Below, piece by piece: positions 7,668-12,847 of a DNA stretch of 20,069 bases. A program made the translations under genes and the position numbers. The DNA lies in assembly GCA_015485945.1 (NCBI GenBank), contig WFSM01000177.1, positions 1-20,069 of the forward strand, written 5' to 3'. The stretch is from Candidatus Bipolaricaulota bacterium (GTDB taxonomy: Bacteria > Bipolaricaulota > Bipolaricaulia > UBA7950 > UBA9294). The notes under the pieces were generated by a model. The model saw only the letters and a list, made by a program, of their open reading frames with translations, was not told where the DNA came from and did no database searches. The number at the start of each line of letters is the position of its first letter. The stretch's first letter is position 1.

Positions 7668-7692
7668 GAGGGCGGCCGTAACGGCCACCCTC
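7668..7692 (-). terminator. Rho-independent terminator or attenuator between the second pilin-like gene and the two-domain subunit
   Basis: On the minus strand GAGGGTGGCCG (7692-7682) pairs with CGGCCGCCCTC (7678-7668), 11 bp with one G-T pair and a 3-nt loop. A T-rich stretch GGTTTTACTTTC follows. Since the downstream genes have no obvious promoter, partial readthrough would give high subunit and low assembly-protein expression. Confidence 0.8.
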
Positions 7693-7708
7693 GCGCAATC
7701 TCAAACAG

Positions 7709-8230
7709 TTACGGAGATGTTAGCGTGTATGTCACGGTAACCGCGTACGCGCCAGGAGCGTCATCCCAGCTCGGGATGTACTCGTACTGGATATCACTGA
7801 TGTGAGTGAGCCCTGCGCCACCGGTCTTCAGTGTCTGATCGCTGGCGAGAGGAGTAAACGCGGACAGAGCGCCCCCTTTCACCTCGAACCGCGACAGGTC
7901 AGCGGTGTTTGTACCCGTGCTTGCGGCGTGCAGAGTGAGCGTATAATTGGTGTTGCTAATTACATACGCGTTTTTGGCTTTCGAGGTAAGCGGCGTCCAC
8001 GTATCGGTCGTGGGATCGTACAAGCTTCCATTAATCGTACCAAGGTCAACACTCATATCCGAATTCGGGATGTAGAGCACGATCCAGTTCTGGACGCTCC
8101 ACGTCACCACCGGCGACAAACTCGCCGACAGCGGAGTCGCTCCGGTGTCCGTTGCTGTATCCGCCATTACACCTACCGTAACCAACATTAACCCGCCAAT
8201 CACAGCGAGCAACAAAAATAGCCTCTTCAT
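7709..8230 (-). CDS. Pilin-like secreted subunit 2
   Basis: The ATG at 8230-8228 lies 8 nt after the Shine-Dalgarno AGGAGG; a GTG at 8239 is inside that site and is rejected as a start. The 173-residue protein has a Lys/Arg-led signal peptide (about 1-23, ending VMADT). A strand VTWSVQNWIVLYI follows, then VDLGTINGSLYDP and a C-terminal GAYAVTVTYTLTSP. The aromatic C-terminal strand and the alternating N-terminal strand resemble spore-coat-U/archaic chaperone-usher subunits in general layout, but I see no safe family assignment. It has its own promoter and tandem c-di-GMP-I riboswitch leader and ends in a strong hairpin terminator. Confidence 0.78.
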   Translation of the reverse strand: MKRLFLLLAVIGGLMLVTVGVMADTATDTGATPLSASLSPVVTWSVQNWIVLYIPNSDMSVDLGTINGSLYDPTTDTWTPLTSKAKNAYVISNTNYTLTLHAASTGTNTADLSRFEVKGGALSAFTPLASDQTLKTGGAGLTHISDIQYEYIPSWDDAPGAYAVTVTYTLTSP

Positions 8231-8238
8231 CAAAAGCA

Positions 8239-8288
8239 CCTCCTAATGGTTTAATTTTCGAGCACCTAGCAGCTCTGCCACCATTAGG
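8239..8288 (-). promoter_or_regulatory. SD-sequestering hairpin (expression platform A)
   Basis: On the minus strand CCTAATGGT (8288-8280) can pair perfectly with ACCATTAGG (8250-8242), and the second arm continues into the Shine-Dalgarno AGGAGG (8244-8239). A small inner stem (GAGC with GCTC) fits in the loop. The first arm shares its first two bases with the 3' strand of aptamer P1 (CGTACC, 8292-8287). Aptamer P1 and this hairpin thus compete at their edges, a plausible translational switch. Confidence 0.8.
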
Positions 8289-8380
8289 TACGCCACAGCA
8301 GCCCGACAATCTCTCTCTCTTTTGAGATTCGTGGCTTTGCGTCCCAGGATCACTCCTGGTTTGCCTTTTTCGTCGTCACC
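8287..8380 (-). ncRNA. c-di-GMP-I (GEMM-I) riboswitch aptamer A2
   Basis: On the minus strand the core GGCAAACC (8365-8358) and GGGACGCAAAGCC (8345-8333) enclose the stem CCAGGA/TCCTGG with a GTGA (GNRA) tetraloop, as in GEMM-I. The third helix is AATCTC with GAGATT, followed by CGGGCTGCTG, which matches the conserved CGGGTTGCCG-type 3' segment. P1 can be GGTGACG (8380-8374) with CGTACC (8292-8287), six pairs around one bulge. The base equivalent to ligand-contacting G20 is G, which favours c-di-GMP. It is the proximal of two aptamers before pilin-like gene 2. Confidence 0.9.
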
Positions 8381-8436
8381 CATAAGGCCGTAGCTTTGCG
8401 CCCCACCCTTTCGGAATGGTTTGCCCTTCAGCACTT
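8371..8436 (-). ncRNA. c-di-GMP-I-like aptamer A1 (upstream copy, shortened 3' half)
   Basis: On the minus strand GGGCAAACC and GGGGCGCAAAGC enclose a hairpin with a GAAA tetraloop, the GEMM-I core with one change (GGGGCG instead of GGGACG). The 3' half is short: ACGGCCTTATGGGTGACGACG only loosely matches the family. Its last bases are also the 5' strand of P1 of aptamer A2, so the two folds would exclude each other if A1 folds fully. It may be a partly decayed or interacting aptamer. Confidence 0.7.
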
Positions 8437-8518
8437 ATTGAGATGAGGCTTGATACCAAACTCAAATTGTATCGCAACGTGCTTCTATTAACCACCTCCT
8501 TCTAATTGTAACAAGGGT

Positions 8519-8547
8519 ATTGTACCACTTAACTAATGGTTCGTCAA
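8519..8547 (-). promoter_or_regulatory. Promoter for pilin-like gene 2 leader
   Basis: On the minus strand TTGACG (8547-8542) and TACAAT (8524-8519), each five of six matches to consensus, are 17 nt apart. The predicted transcription start is near 8512, about 75 nt before aptamer A1 and 280 nt before the start codon. The spacer sequence is partly the same as that of the promoter before pilin-like gene 1. Confidence 0.75.
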
Positions 8548-8555
8548 GTGGTACA
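8521..8555. repeat. Perfect 10-bp inverted repeat overlapping the promoter
   Basis: TGTACCACTT (8521-8530) and AAGTGGTACA (8546-8555) form a perfect inverted repeat around 15 nt. One arm overlaps the -10 box and the other overlaps the -35 box. It could be an operator for a dimeric regulator, or a hairpin on readthrough transcripts from pilin-like gene 1. Confidence 0.7.
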
Positions 8556-8594
8556 AATCTCCCTACCGGTGAACCGAGACGGACAGAATCCACA

Positions 8595-8620
8595 GGGCCG
8601 ACGGGAATCCCCGCCGGCCC
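8595..8620 (-). terminator. Strong hairpin after pilin-like gene 1, likely terminator
   Basis: On the minus strand GGGCCGGCGGG pairs with CCCGTCGGCCC (11 bp with one G-T pair) across a 4-nt loop, 21 nt after the stop codon at 8642. No strong T-run follows, so termination may be partial or it may protect the mRNA 3' end. Confidence 0.6.
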
Positions 8621-8641
8621 CCTCGCTCTTCATCCGTTAGC

Positions 8642-9073
8642 CTACTTGGTAGTGACGGTGTAAGTAACGATCGTGGCATAAGTACCGGGAGCCATCGCCC
8701 GCAGGTTAAACAAAGAGTAGTTTACGCCGACCTTAGCATCGTTCTTCCCATTGTACGTGGACAGACCGACTTTCAGATGGTCGCTGCCGTTCCCGGACAG
8801 GGAAACGGTAAGGGACCAACTGGTATTACTGTACACGAATAAGGTATTGGCGTTTTCCTTCGTCACTTCGTTCGCCCCTGCCGGGATTGCGCCAAAGTCG
8901 AACGCGGTGTCTGCGATATTGAGCTCGACGAACCCTTGGATCGTCCAGCTGATTTTATCCTGTACAGAGACGGAATTGCTATGATTATGGTTCTTGGCGA
9001 ACCCGGCGAGCCCGATCATTGCCACTGCCAAACCCAGCACCAATAGACCTACGATAAGTTTATTCATCCTCAT
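8642..9073 (-). CDS. Pilin-like secreted subunit 1
   Basis: The ATG at 9073-9071 lies 8 nt after AGGAGG; a GTG at 9082 overlaps that site and is rejected. An internal ATG at 9067 is also possible. The 143-residue product has a signal peptide (about 1-26, ending GLAGFA), a His/Asn-rich mature start (KNHNHSNS), then ISWTIQGFVELNI, the motif FDFGAI and a C-terminal GTYATIVTYTVTTK. These elements line up in order with pilin-like subunit 2 (WSVQNWIVLYI, VDLGTI, GAYAVTVTYTLTSP) and with both domains of the two-domain protein. It is the smallest member and, with the longest riboswitch leader, a candidate major subunit. It is followed by a strong hairpin. Confidence 0.78.
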   Translation of the reverse strand: MRMNKLIVGLLVLGLAVAMIGLAGFAKNHNHSNSVSVQDKISWTIQGFVELNIADTAFDFGAIPAGANEVTKENANTLFVYSNTSWSLTVSLSGNGSDHLKVGLSTYNGKNDAKVGVNYSLFNLRAMAPGTYATIVTYTVTTK

Positions 9074-9081
9074 TGAAAGCA

Positions 9082-9131
9082 CCTCCTAATGGTTTGATTT
9101 CGAGCACCTAGCGACTCGGCCACCATTAGGC
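9082..9131 (-). promoter_or_regulatory. SD-sequestering hairpin (expression platform B)
   Basis: On the minus strand CCTAATGGT (9131-9123) pairs perfectly with ACCATTAGG (9093-9085), whose end is the start of the Shine-Dalgarno AGGAGG (9087-9082). The loop holds an inner stem, CGAG with CTCG. Arms and Shine-Dalgarno are the same as in the leader of pilin-like gene 2, while the inner stem differs in sequence but can still pair. Confidence 0.8.
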
Positions 9132-9134
9132 AAG

Positions 9135-9212
9135 CTGCGGCAACTCGGCTGTCTAACGTGAGACCCGTAGCTTTGCGTCCCGAGGTCGCCCTCGGTTTGC
9201 CCTTATCACAAC
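9135..9212 (-). ncRNA. c-di-GMP-I (GEMM-I) riboswitch aptamer B1
   Basis: On the minus strand GGGCAAACC, the stem CCGAGG/CCTCGG with a GCGA tetraloop, and GGGACGCAAAGC make the conserved P2 hairpin. It is followed by ACGGGTCTCACGTTAGAC (third helix GTCT with AGAC) and AGCCGAGTTGCCG, a close match to the GEMM-I 3' consensus. P1 can be GTTG (9212-9209) with CAGC (9138-9135). G20 equivalent is G. This is the best match in the window, directly upstream of the SD-sequestering hairpin. Confidence 0.93.
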
Positions 9213-9285
9213 ACCCCGGATGGGGCTTTGCCTAGAAGGTCCGTAGCTTTGCGTCCCACCCTTTCGGGCGGTTTGCCTTTTGTAG
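9213..9285 (-). ncRNA. c-di-GMP-I-like aptamer B2 (middle copy, divergent 3' half)
   Basis: On the minus strand GGCAAACC, a stem CCGCCC/GGGTGG with a GAAA tetraloop, and GGGACGCAAAGC form the GEMM-I P2 hairpin. The 3' half (ACGGACCT, AGG, then CATCCGGGGTGTTG) matches only loosely. It abuts aptamer B1 (tandem arrangement). Confidence 0.75.
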
Positions 9286-9308
9286 ATGCTTCGCTGAGGA
9301 CGTAGTAC

Positions 9309-9352
9309 ATTGCAGCAATTGAGCTGCAATCTTTAAATCAATGTGAATTGAT
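9309..9352. repeat. Two small perfect hairpins between aptamers B2 and B3
   Basis: ATTGCAGC (9309-9316) pairs with GCTGCAAT (9323-9330) and ATCAAT (9337-9342) with ATTGAT (9347-9352). They fill the leader between the aptamers. No T-run follows on the minus strand, so they are not typical terminators; they may be linker structures of the leader RNA. Confidence 0.6.
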
Positions 9353-9362
9353 ACAGAGGGGA

Positions 9363-9538
9363 ACAAGTGACCGAAAACTTTTGGCAGCCCGGCGGTCTCC
9401 TTTCTGGTTTAGCATTCATTAGATCCTTAACTCAATAAACTCTAAGAACCTAATAACCCTCACAAACCTGAGAGATCCGTGGCTTTGCGTCCCCTCCTTA
9501 CAAAGGGTTTGCTTTTCTCGCTGTCTCGGTTCACTTGT
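9363..9538 (-). ncRNA. GEMM-I-like aptamer B3 with a large insertion
   Basis: On the minus strand AGCAAACC (9512 region), a hairpin with a GTAA tetraloop and GGGGACGCAAAGCC (9494-9481) form the P2 core. The conserved 3' segment appears as CGCCGGGCTGCC (about 9395-9384), after roughly 80 nt of inserted sequence in the third helix. An outer stem ACAAGTGAACCGA (9538-9526) pairs with TCGGTCACTTGT (9374-9363), 12 pairs with one bulge, and encloses everything. The position equivalent to ligand-contacting G20 is A, as in cGAMP-binding GEMM-Ib RNAs. Confidence 0.7.
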
Positions 9539-9555
9539 CAATGACCATCGGTTTT

Positions 9556-9584
9556 ATTATACCGCGTAACGGATGGTTTTAGAC
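9556..9584 (-). promoter_or_regulatory. Promoter candidate for the pilin-like gene 1 leader
   Basis: On the minus strand a perfect TATAAT (9561-9556) lies just before aptamer B3. The -35 region at 17 nt spacing is GTCTAA, a poor match, so an activator or an alternative sigma factor may be needed. The spacer AACCATCCGTTACGCGG resembles that of the promoter of pilin-like gene 2 (AACCATTAGTTAAGTGG). Transcription would start near 9549, giving a leader of about 475 nt. Confidence 0.55.
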
Positions 9585-9609
9585 ATAATGCCCGAGTAAA
9601 CGGATTGGA

Positions 9610-10260
9610 TTACTTGTTTGCCGGAGGGAACAAGCTTTGGGCGAGAAGGCTCTGTAAGGAAGAGAGTTTTTCTAGCGCGGAGGCAATGCGGATGCGGTAC
9701 TGAATTGGAAACGGATCTGGCCGCTTGCTCTTGATCTTGGCCAGATCTATTTTGGGAGTGGGATCGGTGGCCCGCTTCTCCGCGCTCAGGGAGACGTAAT
9801 TAATCGCTTCGCGCGCCTTGAAGATCTCGGTGATCCCCTCCTCGGTGATGTTGACCACATTAGCGAGTTCGCTCAGGGTGGGGAGATGGCCGGTTTCCCG
9901 GAGCAGACGTGCCTCGGCCATCTCGAGTTGGCGGTTCAAATCCTCCAAAAACCGGGGAATGTACGCCTGATGCGCGTGATCGCGGATGTACTGCCGGATC
10001 TCGCCGGTGATTAAGTTCTTCGCGTACTCGGAGAATTCCTTACCATGAGCGAGGTGGATGTTGTACACAGCGTTCAATAGCCCGAGATAGCCGGCATGGA
10101 ACAGCTCATCATGGGTAAATCCACTGTGGGCAAACGCGCTCGTGATCACTGTTTCCACCCACTGCCTCCCCCACGCCAGCAGTTCGCGACGAGCGGATTT
10201 ATCACCGGCCGTCACCCGAGCGAGGATCTCGTTGAGAGAAGCGTCATCTTGGCTATTCAT
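9610..10260 (-). CDS. Sigma-70 family factor (SigB/SigF-like regions 2 and 3), lacking region 4.2
   Basis: The ATG at 10260-10258 gives 216 residues; a TTG at 10272 overlapping the upstream stop (TTGA) would add four. Region 2 is clear: DELFHAGYLGLLNAVYNI, FSEYAKNLITGEIRQYIRD and then YIPRFLEDLNRQ. Region 3 follows (ETGHLPTLSELANVVNIT, with TEEGITEIFKA). The end, RIRIASALEKLSSLQSLLAQ, looks like the start of region 4, but the protein stops at SLFPPANK, and no helix-turn-helix is found in the other frames just downstream. A normal SigB/SigF factor has about 250 residues with region 4.2, which reads the -35 box. This one may need a partner or act on promoters with weak -35 boxes. It lies immediately upstream of the pilin-like genes. 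Confidence 0.82.
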   Translation of the reverse strand: MNSQDDASLNEILARVTAGDKSARRELLAWGRQWVETVITSAFAHSGFTHDELFHAGYLGLLNAVYNIHLAHGKEFSEYAKNLITGEIRQYIRDHAHQAYIPRFLEDLNRQLEMAEARLLRETGHLPTLSELANVVNITEEGITEIFKAREAINYVSLSAEKRATDPTPKIDLAKIKSKRPDPFPIQYRIRIASALEKLSSLQSLLAQSLFPPANK

Positions 10261-10268
10261 AGGTGGTG

Positions 10269-11459
10269 TCAAAACGCCAGTTCAAATCCGAAGCTCGCAC
10301 TGGTAATCCCGGTAAAATCGAACCGCACTGTTGTGGACAGCGTGATGCCGGAGAACTCAACACGGGCGGTGATCCTTTCGCCAGTAAATCCGGTCAGATC
10401 GAACGACGTGTAGCTGGTGAACGTAACCGGATCAATTGTCGCCTCAATCCCGAACAACTGCTGCGAGAACATGAAATTACCATCGAAGTCGGTCTCGGAA
10501 ATGGCGGTGAATCCTTTACACGCGTACGACAACGCGAACCGCTGTCCGGAAAACACGACGGGGATGGGCAACGGCGGTGTGGGCGCGGAGAAACTGGTAT
10601 CGGACGTAAACCGCACCGGGTCGATCTGAATATCGAGGATAAAATCAAGCCCACTCAATGAGAATGAATGGTCAACCGTAACGGAAGTGAGGAATGCGAT
10701 ATTCGGTTCGGTGAATTGGTACCCGAGCTCGGCAATCTCCTGGGCGAATCCAGATGTATCAAGCCACGTAGTGCTGCTTGCCAACAACCCGCACGTGTCG
10801 ACCTCAAACCGCACTAACTCCTGCTCAAAGTAAAATCCGGGAACGATCGTCACCTGCCACACCGGAGGAGGCCCGGACAGTGATCCAAGCTGGTTAACCA
10901 GGTACAACAATTTATTGGTAAATGGCGCGTTTACCCCGCCCAGGGTGTTTACGAGGTCGGTCGCGCCGAACCCGGTAACGGAGGTGATAGAAAATCCGCT
11001 CACTACGCCACTTTTGAGGGTGAGAACCGTTCCCATACTGTACGTCGGCGTCTGAACTGTCCCGATGTCCGCTAGGATCAGGTTAAGCCCAAGCTCGACC
11101 CCCACGATCTGTCCGGTGACGGAAAAGTCATTCCGATTGAACCGGGGATTAAACAGAATGTCGTTGCCGATCGTAAACGCGCCCAGGTTAAGCGAGCAAT
11201 TAACCCCCAGCGATTGGAATCCCGAGAGGTCAAATGCAGTCTGCGTGCTGACGGAGAATCCGGCAATCTGGAGCGCGGCGGATACGTTCGTTGTAAGATT
11301 GTAAGTGGTCGGTGGAATCGGAGCAAACGTAAATTCAACCCCTACTTTCCCGGAGAACGTGTTGTTGCCGCAGTTCGCGCATTCTCCGAACACAAGTGTC
11401 CCTCCAACTAGAAGTAAAACAAAAAACACCAAGATTATTCGGTAATTCGTCCGTCGCAT
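10269..11459 (-). CDS. Predicted outer-membrane beta-barrel protein
   Basis: This 396-residue protein has a signal peptide (about 1-25, ending TLVFG) followed by a CANCGN segment. The rest is almost entirely alternating polar/hydrophobic strands separated by Gly/Asn/Asp turns. Strand-like repeats with LSGF, DLTGFTG and DFTGITSASF recur. The last strand ends FGFELAF with a C-terminal Phe, the usual signal for outer-membrane insertion. The ATG at 11459-11457 has the ribosome binding site GGAGGAGGAGG. Its stop lies beside the sigma-factor start, so the two probably form an operon. No family name can be given; a porin-like or surface role is inference. Confidence 0.72.
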   Translation of the reverse strand: MRRTNYRIILVFFVLLLVGGTLVFGECANCGNNTFSGKVGVEFTFAPIPPTTYNLTTNVSAALQIAGFSVSTQTAFDLSGFQSLGVNCSLNLGAFTIGNDILFNPRFNRNDFSVTGQIVGVELGLNLILADIGTVQTPTYSMGTVLTLKSGVVSGFSITSVTGFGATDLVNTLGGVNAPFTNKLLYLVNQLGSLSGPPPVWQVTIVPGFYFEQELVRFEVDTCGLLASSTTWLDTSGFAQEIAELGYQFTEPNIAFLTSVTVDHSFSLSGLDFILDIQIDPVRFTSDTSFSAPTPPLPIPVVFSGQRFALSYACKGFTAISETDFDGNFMFSQQLFGIEATIDPVTFTSYTSFDLTGFTGERITARVEFSGITLSTTVRFDFTGITSASFGFELAF

Positions 11460-11625
11460 CGCGACCTCCTCCTCCGTTTATTCACCCTAAGGCTATCCAG
11501 ATACGCCCCGGTAACAGAGGAAATTAGGGGAGGGGCAGTCGTTACTTTGTCCACCGTAAAGGGGACAGGTGTCAGGCCCGTTAACACGTGGCCATTGGAG
11601 GTACTATAATGGAGGTATCTGTAGT

Positions 11626-11997
11626 ATGAGGAAAAAACTTGTAGTGTGGTTACTCCTTGTCGGAGTAATGGGGCTCCTTATCGGTGGTGGATTGGCTGCA
11701 GCCGCTAGCAAGAACATTGTTGGGTTGGATATCCCATGGGAGCCGTTCGAGATGGTGACCGCCAACGGGCAATACTTCAGGTTTGACCTCGATGTAATGC
11801 GCGCGATCGCTATCCTGGAGGGGCATCAAATCGAGATCAAGAACATCGCGTTTGATTCAATCATCACGGCGGTGAAAGCCGGGAAGGTAGACATCGGCGC
11901 TTCCGGATCCACCATCACCGCGGATCGGGCAAAGACAGTCGATTTTTCGCAGCCGTATTATCTGTCCAATCAAGCGGTGGTTATTCGTAAAGACTGA
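11626..11997 (+). pseudogene. Amino-acid ABC transporter substrate-binding protein, truncated by an IS element
   Basis: From the ATG at 11626 (ribosome binding site GGAGG 10 nt upstream) 123 residues remain of a family of about 250. A signal peptide (about 1-27) is followed by the SBP_bac_3 motifs GLDIPWEPFEM, GQYFRFDLDVMRAIA, AGKVDIGASGSTIT and DRAKTVDFSQPYY. The reading frame stops after IRKD at a TGA (11995-11997) that is the first triplet of the inserted IS3-type end. Lobe 2 is missing, so the product should not bind ligand properly. Just upstream, TTAACA (11581) and TATAAT (11605) could be promoter boxes, but the ribosome binding site follows the TATAAT directly, which argues against that assignment. 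Confidence 0.85.
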
Positions 11998-12445
11998 ACC
12001 GCTCCGGCTTTTCCGGATGCTGTATCACGTGAGTCAGGCCGCGATGACTGGAGCTTCTTGCTTTTGTATAGTATACCTCCTCAAACTCCGCCGGTGGAAT
12101 GTTCCCGATTGGTGCAAACAGCCGTCGGTTGTTGAACCAATCTACCCAGGTGAGGGTTTCAACCTCAACGTGGTCAGCGCTGCGCCAAAGCCCCGGGTGG
12201 TGGACCACCTCTGTCTTGTACAACCCAATGATCGTTTCCGCAAGCGCGTTGTCGTATGCATCTCCAACACACTGCCTACTGAAGGCTCGATACCTGCTTC
12301 CGCTAACCGTTCCGTGTACCGTATGGACAGGTACTGAACACCACGGTCACTGTGGTGCACGAGATGCTCGCTGTTAGGACGGATATAGAGAGCTTGTTCC
12401 AGCGCATCGAGAGCAAGATCACCGCGCAATGATCGCGCCCCACGC
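11995..12445 (-). pseudogene. IS3-family transposase OrfB fragment with a frameshift
   Basis: Two minus-strand frames make one transposase C-terminus. The first (12445 to about 12265) has DLALDALEQALYIRP, then SEHLVHHSDRGVQYLSIRY, with the second catalytic Asp, and ends at GIEPSVGSV. The second continues in another frame with DAYDNALAETIIGLYKTEVV, holding the third catalytic residue (Glu), then TWVDWFNNRRLFAPIGNIPP and EFEEVYYTKA. The break lies just after PSVGSV near 12262-12268. The frame reads through the terminal repeat into the flanking gene, as is common in this family. The N-terminal half is missing, so it is inactive. Confidence 0.87.
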
Positions 12446-12465
12446 CAGTCCGTGTCAATATCGGT
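11995..12465 (-). mobile_element. IS3-family insertion sequence remnant (right end present, left end lost)
   Basis: The left border is an IS3-type terminal sequence, TGAACCGCTCCGGC, starting exactly where the ABC substrate-binding frame is broken. Inside is the C-terminal part of an OrfB (DDE) transposase read on the minus strand. The other end, orfA and the start of OrfB are absent; the element passes directly into the 3' part of a permease gene near 12465-12470. No target duplication can be seen. The right border is approximate. Confidence 0.8.
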
Positions 12466-12469
12466 CCGA

Positions 12470-12847
12470 CGCACCTACTTCCGCGGTGCAATTCAGGCGG
12501 TCAAGCAAGGACAGTTCATGGCGGCACGTGCACTCGGGATGACCCTCCCGCAGGCATTACGTCACGTCATCCTTCCTCAGGCACTGCGAATCGTGATCCC
12601 GTCCTGGTCGAACGAACTCATCCTTATGCTCAAGTACACATCGATCGTGTACATGGTTACCGTACTCGATCTGATGGGCGAGGGCTATCGCATCGCGGCG
12701 CTCAATTTTAAATACTTTGAAGTGTTTATCGTCGTGGCGCTGTTCTACCTCGCAATCGTGTTCGTGATCACGCAGCTATTGCGGTTACTGGAGCGCAAAG
12801 TGCACATTCCCGGACTCGGGACCGGAGCACGGATAGAGCACCATTAA
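12470..12847 (+). pseudogene. Amino-acid ABC transporter permease (HisM/GlnP type), 3' fragment
   Basis: About 125 residues remain, beginning at YFRGAIQAVKQGQFMAARAL, which contains the EAA-loop region of polar amino-acid permeases. It continues with GMTLPQALRHVILPQALRIV and IPSWSNELILMLKYTSIVY, then the last transmembrane helices and a basic end (LLERKVHIPG). The N-terminal half is gone, replaced by the IS remnant. Together with the cut binding-protein gene on the other side, this shows that the IS event removed the junction of an SBP-permease operon. The stop overlaps the stop of the convergent nitroreductase gene (shared TTAA). Confidence 0.85.

Noticed and set aside
8243..8434. Open reading frame of 63 codons on the minus strand upstream of pilin-like gene 2
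   Set aside because: It coincides exactly with two riboswitch hairpins and has no coding character; the frame is open because of the conserved RNA sequence.
8331..9525. Repeated CTTTGCG(T/C)CCC...GGTTTGC motifs that look at first like CRISPR or dispersed repeats
   Set aside because: Spacing is irregular, and the stems between the conserved parts vary but pair with GNRA loops; this is RNA structure (GEMM-I), not a repeat array.
9535..9561. Plus-strand TTGTCA and TATACC as a promoter
   Set aside because: It would drive transcription antisense into the sigma-factor gene with no gene to express; the minus-strand TATAAT at the same place explains the AT-rich patch better.
11555..11590. GGGGACAGGTGTCAGGCCCG and following ACACGTG, which look like sequences near REP-associated transposases
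   Set aside because: A single short copy with no paired end or transposase; cannot be told from chance.
11581..11610. TTAACA and TATAAT, 18 nt apart, as promoter of the binding-protein gene
   Set aside because: The GGAGG ribosome binding site begins right after the TATAAT, so the transcript would start downstream of it; kept only as a remark.
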